Shown piece by piece: positions 20,086 through 29,293 of a stretch of DNA of 64,000 bases (position 1 is the first letter of the stretch; every line of letters begins with the position of its first letter). The stretch is from DATLED01 sp963750255. GTDB lineage: Bacteria > Actinomycetota > Acidimicrobiia > Acidimicrobiales > CADCTF01. The notes below the pieces were generated by a model. That model was not told the DNA's origin, ran no database searches, and worked only from the letters and a program-made list of their open reading frames with translations. The stretch is from the NCBI GenBank assembly GCA_963750255.1, contig CAVVPZ010000005.1, forward strand, positions 1 through 64,000, read 5' to 3'. The translations under genes were made by a program, and so were the position numbers.

Positions 20086-20585
20086 CAGCCCATCCTCTCG
20101 CGCACCGAACGGATCAACCCAACCATTTCAACCGCACCGGCGCCGCACTCCTCGCCGACGTTGTGACCGCCGGCGTCCTCGGAGCGGGCGTAGGCCTGAT
20201 CGAGATCCTCGGTCGTGAGCACGCCGAACATGACGGGCACGCCGGTGTCGAGTTGGACGTCCTGCACGCCTCGGGCGCATTCGCCGGACACGATCTCGTA
20301 ATGAGTCGTCTCGCCCCGGATGACCGCGCCCAGCACGATCACCGCGTCGTACCGGCCGGTGACGGCGTACGCCTTGGCCGCCATGGGGAGTTCGAAGGCA
20401 CCGGGCACCCACGCTTCGGTCACGTCGGTGTCGACGACTCCCGCGGCGCGCAGTCCACGCCGAGCGCCATCGAGGAGCCGATCGGTGATCCGATCGTTGA
20501 ACCTCCCGCACACGAGCGCGACGCGGACGCCGGCGCCCTCGAGCACAGGGACCTTCCGGTCAGCAGAGACTGCGTCAGTGGCCAT
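20085..20585 (-). CDS. ribH: 6,7-dimethyl-8-ribityllumazine synthase
   Basis: Penultimate step of riboflavin synthesis; makes lumazine from the pyrimidine made by RibD and the butanone phosphate made by RibB. It has 166 residues, with VALVCGRFNDRITDRLLDGA, WVPGAFELPMAAK and GAVIRGETTHYEIVSGE, all core family blocks, and GGHNVGEECGAGAVEM near the end. It follows ribBA by about 11 bp and overlaps hisG. Confidence 0.97.
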   Translation of the reverse strand: MATDAVSADRKVPVLEGAGVRVALVCGRFNDRITDRLLDGARRGLRAAGVVDTDVTEAWVPGAFELPMAAKAYAVTGRYDAVIVLGAVIRGETTHYEIVSGECARGVQDVQLDTGVPVMFGVLTTEDLDQAYARSEDAGGHNVGEECGAGAVEMVGLIRSVRERMG

Positions 20586-20596
20586 GACGTGACTTC

Positions 20597-21818
20597 CTAC
20601 AGGACGTCGTCGAGGCCTTCGAGCAGGTGACCCATCCGCTCGCGCTTCGTCCGCAGATACTCGATGTTCTCGGGGTTGGGAACGATCTCGAGCGGCACGC
20701 GGCCGACGATCTCGAGGCCGTAACCGGCAAGCCCGCCGTATTTCGACGGGTTGTTGGTCATGTTGCGGAAGGTAGTGATGCCCTGGTCGACGAGGATCTG
20801 CGCACCGACGCCGTACTCGCGGGAGTCGGCATGGAGGCCGAGCTTGGTGTTGGCGTCGACGGTGTCGTAGCCCTCCTCCTGCAACTTGTAGGCCCGCATC
20901 TTGTTGCCCAGCCCGATGCCCCGGCCCTCATGGCCGCGCAGGTACACGATGACACCCATGCCCTCGTCGGCGATCCGTCGCATGGCGGCGTCGAGTTGGG
21001 GTCCGCAATCGCAGCGGAGCGAGCCGAACACGTCTCCGGTGAGGCACTCGCTGTGGACGCGGACGAGGACGTCGTCCTCCCCCGCCGGTGCACCTTTGAC
21101 GAGAGCCAGGTGCTCGACCCCGTCGAGCAGCGACTCGTAGGCGTAACAGGTGAAGTCGCCGTACTGCGGTGGGAATGCGTGCCTCGGCGACGCGACGAAC
21201 GAGCTTCTCCGTCTGTCGCCGGTAGTGGACGAGATCGGCGATCGAGATGAGCAGGAGACCGTGCTCCTCGGCGAAGCGCTCGAGTTCGGGCAGCCGGGCC
21301 ATGTCCATCTTCTTCTCGTCGACGATCTCGCACAGCACACCGGCGGGATAGCAGCCGGCGAGTCGGGCGAGGTCGACCGCGGCCTCGGTGTGACCGGCCC
21401 GCTTCAGCACCCCGCCTTCGCGGGCCTCGAGGGGCAGGACGTGGCCGGGCCGGGCGAGGTGGTCGGGCCTGGTGGCCGGATCGACCAACGCTTGGATGGT
21501 GGCGGCTCGGTCGTGGGCCGAGATCCCCGTCGACGTGCCCCGCTTGAGGTCGATGGTGACGAGGAATGCCGTGCGCATGCTCTCGGTGTTGTCGACCACC
21601 ATCGGCGGCAGGTCGAGCTCGCGGGCCCGCTGGGTGGTGACCGGGGCGCAGATGTAACCGGAGGTGTGGTGGAGGAAGAAGGCGATCTTCTCGGGCGTGG
21701 CGAACTCGGCCGCCATGATGAGGTCGCCCTCGTTTTCGCGGTCCTCGTCGTCGACGACGACGACGATCTCACCCCGGGCAATGGCGGCGATGGCTTTGTC
21801 GATCGGTGCGAGCGGCAT
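20597..21818 (-). CDS. ribBA: Bifunctional DHBP synthase / GTP cyclohydrolase II, one frameshift
   Basis: Two-domain riboflavin enzyme. The N-terminal RibB part begins MPLAPIDKAIAAIARGE and shows VVDDEDRENEGDLI and YPAGVLCEIV. The C-terminal RibA part shows the zinc cysteines in LRCDCGPQLD and RGHEGRGIGLGNKMRAY. RibB runs in one frame to about 21168 (ending EARIPT) and RibA continues in another (YGDFTCYAYESLLDG), so one base is probably extra there. As one gene the total is about 406 residues, the normal fusion size. Confidence 0.93.
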
Positions 21819-21819
21819 C

Positions 21820-22393
21820 TCAGGCTCGATTCTGGTCGGTCAGCAGGCGTTCCACGTACTTGGCGACGAGGTCGACCTCGAGGTTCACCCGGTCTCCCGG
21901 GCGGCGGTGGCCGAGCGTGGTGACCTCGGCAGTGTGGGGAATCACGGCGATCCCGAAGGAAGACTCGGCGACGTCGACGACCGTGAGGCTGCACCCGTCG
22001 ACGGTGATCGAACCCTTCTCGACCACATAGCGCCCGAGTCGATCGGGAAGCCCGATCCGAAGGTCGGGAGCGGCCGACAACACTTCGCCGACGCCGTCGA
22101 CGTGTCCTTGGACGATGTGGCCCCCGAGGCGGTCCGACAGCGCGCACCGGACGCTCGAGGTTGACGGGATCTCCGATGGCCAGCCCGCCGAGATTGGTGC
22201 GGTCGAGCGTCTCGTCGACGGCATCGGCGGCCCACCAACCCGATCCGAACTCGACCACGGTGAGGCAACAACCGTTGACGGCGATGGAGGCACCCAGTTC
22301 GACGTCGTCGAGCACGGTCGAGCATTCGAAGGTGAACCTCGAACCCTGCCGATGGCCGACCCGACCCAACTCTTCGACGATCCCGGTGAACAC
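21820..22393 (-). CDS. ribE: Riboflavin synthase alpha chain, one frameshift
   Basis: Final step of riboflavin synthesis; dismutates two lumazine molecules. It contains the usual two tandem lumazine-binding halves: MFTGIVEELGRVG with NGCCLTVVEFGSGWWAADAV, and GGHIVQGHVDGVGEV with DGCSLTVVDVAESSFGI. The halves are in different frames joined near 22145, in a CGCGCG-like run, so an indel of the assembly is likely. The GTG start at 22393 follows the ribD stop by 1 bp. Confidence 0.93.
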
Positions 22394-22394
22394 C

Positions 22395-23384
22395 TCAGGC
22401 TGCCCTTCCGTCGAGAACGACCTTGATGTCGGCCCCGATCGTGGTCGTTTCGAGGACGCGCCCCGCGGAACACGTCGTCCATGGTGGCTACTCCGGCTCC
22501 CCGGAACCAGCCGGCAGCGTCGTCACCCCCGAAGAGGACTGGTGCGAGGTAGACGACGTAGCGGTCGACGAGACCCCGCCGATGGAACGCACCCGCCACT
22601 CCGGCACCCCCTCGACGAGGAGCTGGACGACGCCGTCGGCCCCGAGCGCGTCGAGGACTTCGTCGAGGTCTCCGGTCATCTCGTCGCAGGGATGAACCTT
22701 GGCCTCGGCAGGTGCCCGACCGAGCACGACCCGTCGAGGGTCGCGACCCTCGACGTGTCGCACGGTGAGGCTGGGGTCGTCGAGCCGCACGGTCCCCGCT
22801 CCGACCAGGATCGCGTCGCTCTCGGCCCGGAGACGGTGGACGTCGACCCGTGCCTCGGGCCCGGTGATCCAGCGGCTGGTCCCGTCGGGAGCAGCCGTGC
22901 GCCCGTCGAGGCTCGACGCCAACTTGAGAACGACGAAGGGGCGCCCAGTGGTCCGATGCTTGATGTAGGGCGCGAGTTGGTCACCGATGTCGTCGGAAAG
23001 GACACCCACCACGACCTCGACGCCAGCCTTCCGAAGCCGAATGATGCCCTGCCCGGCCACCCTGGGGTCGGGGTCGGGGATGCCGACGACCACGCGCCGT
23101 ACACCGGCGTCGATCAACGCTTCAGCGCACGACGGAGTCCGCTTGCCCGCGAATTCACAGCAAGGCTCGAGCGTGACGTAGACCGTCGCTCCCGAGAGAT
23201 CGGCGTTCGCGGCCTTCGCTCGGTTGAGTGCCTCCTGCTCCGCGTGCGGTCCGCCGGGTGCGGCCGTCGAACCGACGTAGCCGCCGGGAAGGATGACGGC
23301 TCCGACCCAAGGGTTGGGATGGGCCCGCCGGCGAGCGGCGGCAGCGGCGTCGATCGCTGCCCGCATCCCGCTCTCGTCGTCCAC
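22395..23384 (-). CDS. ribD: Bifunctional diaminohydroxyphosphoribosylaminopyrimidine deaminase / reductase, two frameshifts
   Basis: Second and third riboflavin steps. The deaminase domain has the zinc motif PHAEQEALNRAKA and TLEPCCEFAGKRTPSC. The reductase domain has SSLDGRTAAPDGTSRWITG. Frame one breaks near 22608 in a G run (LLVEG then GAGVAGAFHRRGLVDR) and again near 22463 in GGGG (then GRVLETTTIGADIKVVLDG). Restoring the G runs gives one gene ending at 22395. I start at GTG 23384; ATG 23366 is an alternative. Confidence 0.92.
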
Positions 23385-23458
23385 GTGGCCCAACCTCTCG
23401 GTCGTTTCCAAAACGTTCGTTTCGGCCGTGACCACGCTACAGCAGGGTCCACGTGCCG

Positions 23459-23951
23459 TCAGTGTGACGTCGGTCGCTCCGTGAGGAGCGCCAGGGCGTG
23501 GGGCACCACGTCGAGAATGGCCTCGGCGCATTCGACCGCCCCTCGGGGCGAACCAGGAGTGTTGACGATGATCGCCGTCCCTACCACCCCCGCTACCCCC
23601 CGCGACAGCCGGCCCAGCGCGGGGTTCGCCGCCCGCATCGCCTCAGCCAACCCCGGTGCGACTCGTTCGAGCATGTCGGTCGTTCCCTCGGGCGTCTGAT
23701 CCCGGGGGGCGAATCCCGTGCCGCCGGTGGTCACGACCAGACCGGCGAAGCCCTCGGCCATGGCTCGGAGCGCAGCCGCGACCTCGAGCGCGGCCGTCAC
23801 TGATCACGGCCCGCTCGACCACGACAAAACCGGAGCCTTCCAGGACGGCAGCCAACGCCGCTCCGGATGCGTCGTCGCGAGTCCCGGCCACGACGCCGTC
23901 CGAGACCGTCAGCACCTTGGCCGGCCACTGATGCGTCGGCTGGTCGCTCAC
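23459..23951 (-). CDS. Molybdenum cofactor biosynthesis protein (MogA/MoaB family), one frameshift
   Basis: Molybdopterin-binding domain protein that adenylates molybdopterin or helps insert molybdate. The N-terminal part (PAKVLTVSDGVVAGTRDDASG) and C-terminal part (GLVVTTGGTGFAPRDQTPEG, then VNTPGSPRGAVECAEAIL) are in different frames with a break near 23800. The GTG at 23951 overlaps the stop of the response regulator. Whether it acts as MogA or MoaB cannot be told from sequence alone; no other moa/moe gene is nearby. Confidence 0.85.
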
Positions 23952-24898
23952 GACCGGCGTTGGTCGGTCCGAAACGCCGACCCTTCGATGCCCTTGGCGG
24001 CGACCTTCATCTCGCTGGCGATCGACGACGCCTCGGCGACGGTGAGGAGGGGCCGGGTCGTCGACGACGCGATCCCGATCGAGATCGACATGATGTCGGC
24101 TGTCGAGCGGTTGTGACGGCGGTCGGCGACCTCGACATATCCCCGCGCGGCATCTTCTTCGTCGTAGAGAGCGAGTGCCACGGCGTCGAAGGCCTCGATG
24201 ATGTCGCGGGCGAGGTCCTCGGCCCGCTCGGGAGGGGCCAGGAGGACGAAGTCGTCGCCCCCGACGTGGCCGAGGAAGCACTGCTCGTAGCCCTCACCCT
24301 CGACGACCTTGGCCAGGACGTCGGCCGTGGCCCTGATCGCCTCGTCGCCCCGCAGGAACCCGTAGCGGTCGTTGAAGGCCTTGAAGCTGTCGAGGTCGGC
24401 GTGCAGCACGGCGAAGGGTTGGTCGTCCTCGACCAGGGCCTCGATCTGGCGGGTGATCTCGCTGTTGCCGGGAAGGCCCGTCAGCGGTGAGACGTCGCGG
24501 AGTTGCCTCGCTCGCCGAAGAGCCGCCCGCACCCGGGCCACCAACTCCGGAGGGTCGAACGGCTTGGTGATGTAGTCGTCGGCGCCCGACGTCAACCCGA
24601 GCACCGTGTCGGCCGAGAGCGTCTTCGCCGTGAGCATCAACACGGCGCAGTGGCTCGTGCGGGCGCTCGCCCGAAGCCGGCGGCACACCTCATATCCGTC
24701 GAGGCCGGGCATCATCACGTCGAGCAGGACGGCGTCGGGGCGGAGTTCTTGTGCTCGCTCGACGGCCTCGGTGCCGGAATGAGCGACGTAGACGTCGAAC
24801 CCCTCGAGCGTCAGGTTGAGTTCGACGTACCGGGCAATGTCGATGTCGTCGTCGACCACCAGGATGCGGCTGCCGGCGGCGTCAGCGTCGTCGGCCAC
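23948..24898 (-). CDS. Response regulator with GGDEF-family output domain (GGDDF variant)
   Basis: Protein of 316 residues. The receiver domain (about 10-125) has the acidic pair VVDDDIDIARYV, the phospho-acceptor Asp in DAVLLDVMMPGLDGYEVC, and ITKPFDPPELVARVRAAL. After SPLTGLPGNSEITRQIE comes a GGDEF-family domain with HADLDSFKAFNDRYGFLRGD, but its signature reads VGGDDFVLL instead of GGDEF. Asp can sometimes replace Glu in active cyclases, so it may make c-di-GMP or only bind GTP. The ligand and the partner kinase are unknown. It overlaps mog and follows rpe by 3 bp. Confidence 0.88.
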   Translation of the reverse strand: MADDADAAGSRILVVDDDIDIARYVELNLTLEGFDVYVAHSGTEAVERAQELRPDAVLLDVMMPGLDGYEVCRRLRASARTSHCAVLMLTAKTLSADTVLGLTSGADDYITKPFDPPELVARVRAALRRARQLRDVSPLTGLPGNSEITRQIEALVEDDQPFAVLHADLDSFKAFNDRYGFLRGDEAIRATADVLAKVVEGEGYEQCFLGHVGGDDFVLLAPPERAEDLARDIIEAFDAVALALYDEEDAARGYVEVADRRHNRSTADIMSISIGIASSTTRPLLTVAEASSIASEMKVAAKGIEGSAFRTDQRRS

Positions 24899-24901
24899 GG
24901 C

Positions 24902-25558
24902 TCAGGCCGCCTTGTCGCCGGCGGCTCGAAGGCGTTCGATCGCTCGGCGGGGTGAGGCGTCCCCGAAGATGGCGCTGCCGGCGACGAGGACGTCGGCGCC
25001 CGCCGCGGTCACGATCGGCGCCGTTGCCTCGTCGATGCCTCCGTCGACCTCGATGGCGACATCGGCCCCCAGGCGCTCCACCTCGGCAGCCGTCTCCCGG
25101 ATCTTGGGGACCACCTCGGTCATGAACTTCTGGCCCCCGAATCCGGGGAACACGGTCATGAGGAGGACGAGATCGATCTCACCGAGGTAGCCGGCGAAGG
25201 CGGAGAACGGGGTATCGGGGTTGACGGCGAGTCCGACGTCGAGGCCGAGGTCGCGGATCTGGGTGATCAGCTGCGCCGTGCCACCAACCTCCACGTGCAC
25301 CGAGCACCCGCTCGCGCCGGCCTTGGCGAAGGCCTCGAGGTAGCGCTCGGGATTGGTGATCATCAGGTGGCAGTCGAGGTACATCGATGTGTGGCGTCGC
25401 AGCGAGGCAACCACGGGAGGCCCGATGGTGAGGTTGGGCACGAAGTGACCGTCCATCACATCGACGTGCAGCCAATCCGCCTCGCCAGCAACCTCGTCGA
25501 CGGCGGACGCCAAGTTGGCGAAGTCGGCGGAGAGGATCGAGGGCGCCAGACGGATCAC
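24902..25558 (-). CDS. rpe: Ribulose-phosphate 3-epimerase
   Basis: Interconverts ribulose 5-phosphate and xylulose 5-phosphate; ribulose 5-phosphate is also the RibB substrate, which fits the location. The 218-residue TIM barrel has SILSADFANLASAVDEV, VDVMDGHFVPNLTIGPPV with the catalytic Asp, MTVFPGFGGQKFM and IEVDGGIDEATAP. It lies 12 bp after rsmB. Confidence 0.97.
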   Translation of the reverse strand: MIRLAPSILSADFANLASAVDEVAGEADWLHVDVMDGHFVPNLTIGPPVVASLRRHTSMYLDCHLMITNPERYLEAFAKAGASGCSVHVEVGGTAQLITQIRDLGLDVGLAVNPDTPFSAFAGYLGEIDLVLLMTVFPGFGGQKFMTEVVPKIRETAAEVERLGADVAIEVDGGIDEATAPIVTAAGADVLVAGSAIFGDASPRRAIERLRAAGDKAA

Positions 25559-25570
25559 GGAACGGCCACT

Positions 25571-26704
25571 CTACCGAGGCGGGCGGCGGAGGCGGAGGAC
25601 GTACATCCCGTCCGTTCCCAACGCCTGGGGTAACAGCCGAGCCCCGCGACCGACGGGAACCCATGGCGCGTGGGGCGGCGCCAGCGGCTCGAGCTCGGGG
25701 TGGCGCTCCTCCAGCCAGTGGTCGATTCCCGAGGTCTCGGCGTCGGTGAGCGTGCAGACGCTGTAGACGAGTACTCCGCCCGGGGCAAGCAATTGGACAG
25801 CGGGTTCGAGAAGGTCACGTTGGATGGCGACGAGATCGATCACGTCGCCGGGCGACACGCGCCACCTGGCATCGGGACGACGCCGCAGGACGCCGAGGCC
25901 CGAACACGGGGCGTCCACCAGCACCCGTTCGAAGGAGTCAGGCCGCAGCGGCGGCCGCCGCCCGTCGCCCACGAACGACATCACCGACGTGGCGCCGAGC
26001 TTCCGAGCGTTGGCTTCGACGAGTCCGACGCGCGTGGGGTGCACGTCGCCGGCGGCCACGAGCGTGGCGCCGTGGGCGGCGATGGCCGTGGCCTTGCCTC
26101 CGGGGGCCGCGCACAGGTCGACGACGGCGTCACCGGGGCCGGCATCGACAAGATCGGCCACTTGTTGCGACGCTTCGTCCTGGATGTAGCCGTCGTCTCG
26201 GGTGGTGACCGACGCCGACTCGTTCATCTGTTCGAGCGCGGCGACGGCGTCGACGTGGCCGAGATCGGCAACCAGGCGATCGACCACCCAGTCCGGATAG
26301 CTGAGCCGCGTGGCCTCATCCGGCCATTCGTCCGGCCGGGGCGGACCGGCGTCGGCCACCCGCCGCAACACCGCGTTGACGAACCCCCGCGCCCGACCGC
26401 TGGCCAGCTCCACGGTTTCGCCCACCGCGGCGTGAGGAGGGGTCTGGAGAAACACCAACTGGTATGCGCCAAGACGGAGGATGGCTGCCACCTCGTCGTC
26501 GACCTCTCGGAGCAGAAACCGCTCGAGGATCCAGTCGCACGCCCGCAACATCCTCGTGGTGCCATAGACCAGTTCGGTCACGAAGCCGCGATCTCGGGTG
26601 TCGAGGCCGGACCGAGCGAGGATGGACGGGAGGACGAGGTTTGCGTATGCGCCTTCGTCGATCCGTCGCATCGCCTCGAGCGCGACCGCTCGCGCCGAGG
26701 TCAC
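25571..26704 (-). CDS. rsmB: 16S rRNA (cytosine-5) methyltransferase, RsmB/Sun family
   Basis: Methylates C967 (E. coli numbering) in 16S rRNA. The N-terminal NusB-like RNA-binding domain (residues 1-130) is followed by the m5C methyltransferase core: VDLCAAPGGKATAIAAHG binds SAM, VLVDAPCSGLGVLRRRPD carries the release cysteine, and VYSVCTLTDAE carries the nucleophile cysteine. The GTG at 26704 overlaps the fmt stop and gives 377 residues; the longer upstream reading is inside fmt. Confidence 0.94.
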   Translation of the reverse strand: MTSARAVALEAMRRIDEGAYANLVLPSILARSGLDTRDRGFVTELVYGTTRMLRACDWILERFLLREVDDEVAAILRLGAYQLVFLQTPPHAAVGETVELASGRARGFVNAVLRRVADAGPPRPDEWPDEATRLSYPDWVVDRLVADLGHVDAVAALEQMNESASVTTRDDGYIQDEASQQVADLVDAGPGDAVVDLCAAPGGKATAIAAHGATLVAAGDVHPTRVGLVEANARKLGATSVMSFVGDGRRPPLRPDSFERVLVDAPCSGLGVLRRRPDARWRVSPGDVIDLVAIQRDLLEPAVQLLAPGGVLVYSVCTLTDAETSGIDHWLEERHPELEPLAPPHAPWVPVGRGARLLPQALGTDGMYVLRLRRPPR

Positions 26705-27567
26705 GGCTGTCGCCCCACGAGCTCGTCCGGTCGTGGGCGCGATCCGTTGCGCCACGCAGCCGCGGCCTGCACTCCCTTGCCCTCGGGTCGCACCTCCCGC
26801 AACTCGAGACCACGACCGTCTCCACAACCGATCACCACGCCGTCGAGGTGCCGGACCGGTGGTCCCGCGGGCACGGGTGCAGCGGCCAAAACCTGGAGGC
26901 GGCGGCCGCGGAACGAGGTCCAGGCCCGGCCGAGGCGGACTGTTCGAGCCACGACGTCCGCCGGCTGGGTGAAGTCGAGCTCGAGTTCGCCGGGATCGAG
27001 CTTGGCGGCGTACGTGACTTCGCCCTCCTGGGGCCGCGGTTGGCCCAACCCTCGGCGCAGCTCGCCGAGCAGGAGCTGGGTGCCGAGGAGCGACAGACGG
27101 CCCCGCAGGTCGTCGGCCGACTCGTCGACCCCGATGGCCGTCGACACGCACGTGTGCACAGGGCCCGTGTCGAGGCCGGGGTCGAGGGCCATCAAGCAGA
27201 CCCCGGTCCGCTCGTCGCCGGCCAGGATGGCCCGCTCGACGGGCGCTGCGCCGCGCCACCGCGGCAAGAGCGAGAAGTGCAGGTTGACCATCGGCACGGC
27301 GTCGAGCACATCGGCCCTGATGAGCTTGCCGAAGGCGACGACAACACCGAGCTCCGCGCCCGAGTCGACCACGTCGGCGACCCGATCGGTCACGGCCAGA
27401 CCACGGGCCAGGGCGGCCGACTTGACCGGCGACGGCGCCAGCGTCGAACCCCTCCCCCGCCGGCGATCGGGCTGGGAGACGACGAGGACGACCTCGTGGC
27501 CGTCGTCGCAGAGCGCGAGCAACGGACCGACTGCGGCTTCGGGCGTACCGAGGAAGGCGAGCCTCAC
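26701..27567 (-). CDS. fmt: Methionyl-tRNA formyltransferase
   Basis: Formylates initiator Met-tRNA with 10-formyl-THF. The catalytic domain has LAFLGTPEAAVGPLLAL at the start and MVNLHFSLLPRWRGAAPVE with the active-site histidine and the SLLP loop. The C-terminal OB-like domain follows LDPGELELDFTQPADVV. It has 288 residues, starts at GTG 27567 and lies 19 bp after def. Confidence 0.96.
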   Translation of the reverse strand: MRLAFLGTPEAAVGPLLALCDDGHEVVLVVSQPDRRRGRGSTLAPSPVKSAALARGLAVTDRVADVVDSGAELGVVVAFGKLIRADVLDAVPMVNLHFSLLPRWRGAAPVERAILAGDERTGVCLMALDPGLDTGPVHTCVSTAIGVDESADDLRGRLSLLGTQLLLGELRRGLGQPRPQEGEVTYAAKLDPGELELDFTQPADVVARTVRLGRAWTSFRGRRLQVLAAAPVPAGPPVRHLDGVVIGCGDGRGLELREVRPEGKGVQAAAAWRNGSRPRPDELVGRQP

Positions 27568-27586
27568 GGCGCCGCCGGGGGCATGG

Positions 27587-28081
27587 TCAGCCGAGATCCC
27601 GGTTGCGCAGCGCCTTCATGGCCGCCTTGCGCTGGTCGGCGTCTAGGAGCTCGAGCAGCAGACGACCTTCGAGGTGATCGAGCTCGTGCTGGAAGACACG
27701 GGCCTCGAACTCGTCGGCCTCGATCGAGACTTCGTTGCCGTCGAGATCGACCCCGGTGAGGTGGATCTCCTTGGGCCGGACGATCGGGAAATAGAGACCG
27801 GGCACCGAGAGGCAGCCCTCCTCGTACTCCCACTCGCCCCGCGCCTCGCTGATCGTCGGATTGATGATGGTCCGCGCGCCGAGGCCGTCTTGGAGGTCGT
27901 AGACGAAGAGACGCTTCTGCACACCGACCTGAGGTGCGGCGAGGCCGACCCCGGGCGCCTCGTACATCGTTTCCACCATGTCGTCGACGAGGCGAACCAG
28001 GGCGCCGTCGACGTCGGTGACCTCGGCCGCCCGCTGCTTGAGTACGGGATCGCCGAAGAGTCGGATGGTGTAGCCGGCCAT
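27587..28081 (-). CDS. def: Peptide deformylase
   Basis: Removes the N-terminal formyl group from nascent proteins using a bound metal. All three motifs are present: GVGLAAPQVG, EGCLSVPG (metal Cys) and FQHELDHLEG (two metal His plus catalytic Glu). The ATG at 28081 gives 164 residues and lies 7 nt downstream of a TAGCCT -10 element, so def probably begins a leaderless transcript and heads the 13-gene operon running down to 18576. Confidence 0.96.
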   Translation of the reverse strand: MAGYTIRLFGDPVLKQRAAEVTDVDGALVRLVDDMVETMYEAPGVGLAAPQVGVQKRLFVYDLQDGLGARTIINPTISEARGEWEYEEGCLSVPGLYFPIVRPKEIHLTGVDLDGNEVSIEADEFEARVFQHELDHLEGRLLLELLDADQRKAAMKALRNRDLG

Positions 28082-28088
28082 GGGCAAG

Positions 28089-28098
28089 AGGCTACCGT
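28089..28098. promoter_or_regulatory. Overlapping divergent -10 elements for def and the methyltransferase
   Basis: The ten bases AGGCTACCGT hold two -10 elements. TAGCCT on the minus strand (28094-28089) is 7 nt from the def ATG. TACCGT on the plus strand (28093-28098) is 6 nt from the GTG at 28105. Two RNA polymerases could not bind both at once, so the two leaderless genes should be alternatives at any instant. -35 elements are not evident on either side. Confidence 0.55.
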
Positions 28099-28104
28099 CG
28101 GCGT

Positions 28105-28731
28105 GTGGGGATGCCGAACAGCGGAGGGCCCGGCGAGCACTACTTCTCGGCCCATCCCACCACGGAGTCGAGCCGGAGGGAGCTTCGTCTGCACCTCCCG
28201 GATCTCTCGCTCCGGCTGGTAGCCGATCGCGGCGTGTTCTCCGGCGACCGAGTCGATGCCGGCACGAAGCTGCTGTTGAGCGAGGCCCCGGTCCCGCCAG
28301 ACCTCGGGCGACACGTTGTCGACCTCGGCTGCGGATATGGCCCGATCGCCATCACCATCGCCCGCAGGGCACCCGACGCCACGGTCTGGGCCGTCGACGT
28401 CAACCGGCGCGCCCTCGCGCTCGTCGAGGAGAACGCGGCAACAGCAGGCGTCGGGGGCCGGGTGCGCGCCGTCGAGCCTGCCGACGTGCCGGACGACATC
28501 GTGTTCTCCGCCATCTACAGCAATCCACCGATCCGGATCGGCAAGGCCGCGCTGCAGGCGATGCTGGCGGCGTGGCTTGGGCGGCTCGCCCCCGACGGCC
28601 GGGCATGGCTCGTCGTGCACAAGAACCTCGGGAGTGACTCACTGGCCACCTGGCTCTCCGCGGAGGGATACCCCACTGAGCGGCGGGTCTCGCGGATGGG
28701 GTACCGGGTACTCGAGGTCGGCCGTGGCTGA
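28105..28731 (+). CDS. Class I SAM-dependent methyltransferase (RsmC-like small domain)
   Basis: Predicted methyltransferase of 208 residues. After an N-terminal EHYFSAHPTTESSRRELRL stretch typical of the MTS family, motif I reads VVDLGCGYGPIAITIA and the N6-type catalytic motif reads YSNPPIRIGK (NPP[FY]-like, with Ile in place of the aromatic). In this family members such as RsmC methylate guanine in rRNA, so rRNA is the likely target. I start at GTG 28105, 6 nt after a -10; ATG 28111 is in frame. The 3' end overlaps the next gene. Confidence 0.88.
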   Translation: MGMPNSGGPGEHYFSAHPTTESSRRELRLHLPDLSLRLVADRGVFSGDRVDAGTKLLLSEAPVPPDLGRHVVDLGCGYGPIAITIARRAPDATVWAVDVNRRALALVEENAATAGVGGRVRAVEPADVPDDIVFSAIYSNPPIRIGKAALQAMLAAWLGRLAPDGRAWLVVHKNLGSDSLATWLSAEGYPTERRVSRMGYRVLEVGRG

Positions 28732-29293
28732 CGGACGCAACCTCAGCGCCACCGAGGCGAAACGGCTCAATCGGGAGTGGCGACGACAGACCGAACGACC
28801 ACTCGGCCTGCTCCTCGACCGGGTGCAGACACCCTTCAACGTCGGATCGATCCTCCGGACGGCGGCGGCCTTCCGCGTCGACCATGTGTGGCTCACCGCC
28901 GAATCGGCTTCGCCCAATCACGACAAGAGCCGCAAGACATCGCTCGGGACCGAGCGCCTCGTCCCGTGGACGACAGTGGCGTCGGTCCCCGAGGGAGCGA
29001 CGGCGGCCCGGACGGAAGGCATGGAGATCGTCGGTGTCGAGTTGGCCCACGGCGCGGCTCCTGTCTTCAGTGCTCCGCTGTCGGCGACCGGCGTGTGTCT
29101 CGTACTCGGCCACGAGGATCGTGGGCTGTCTGCCGCGGCCATCGCTGTCTGTGATCGCCTGGTCTACGTCCCCCTGCCGGGCAAGGTCGGCTCGCTCAAC
29201 GTGGCCACCGCCGCCGCCATCGCCCTGTTCGAGGTCCGCCGCCGCGAGTGGACGGAAGGCTCAGACCCGCAGGGGATCGACCTCGACCCGTAG
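28724..29293 (+). CDS. TrmH-family (SpoU) RNA methyltransferase
   Basis: RNA ribose methyltransferase of 189 residues lacking a separate N-terminal RNA-binding domain. The knot motifs are QTPFNVGSILRTAAAFRV, LVLGHEDRGLS and LPGKVGSLNVATAAAIALFE. GTG at 28724 overlaps the end of the preceding methyltransferase gene, and its 3' end overlaps the convergent priA gene by 33 bp. By size and motif it resembles TrmL/TrmH tRNA methylases; the target base cannot be fixed from sequence. Confidence 0.9.
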   Translation: MADGRNLSATEAKRLNREWRRQTERPLGLLLDRVQTPFNVGSILRTAAAFRVDHVWLTAESASPNHDKSRKTSLGTERLVPWTTVASVPEGATAARTEGMEIVGVELAHGAAPVFSAPLSATGVCLVLGHEDRGLSAAAIAVCDRLVYVPLPGKVGSLNVATAAAIALFEVRRREWTEGSDPQGIDLDP

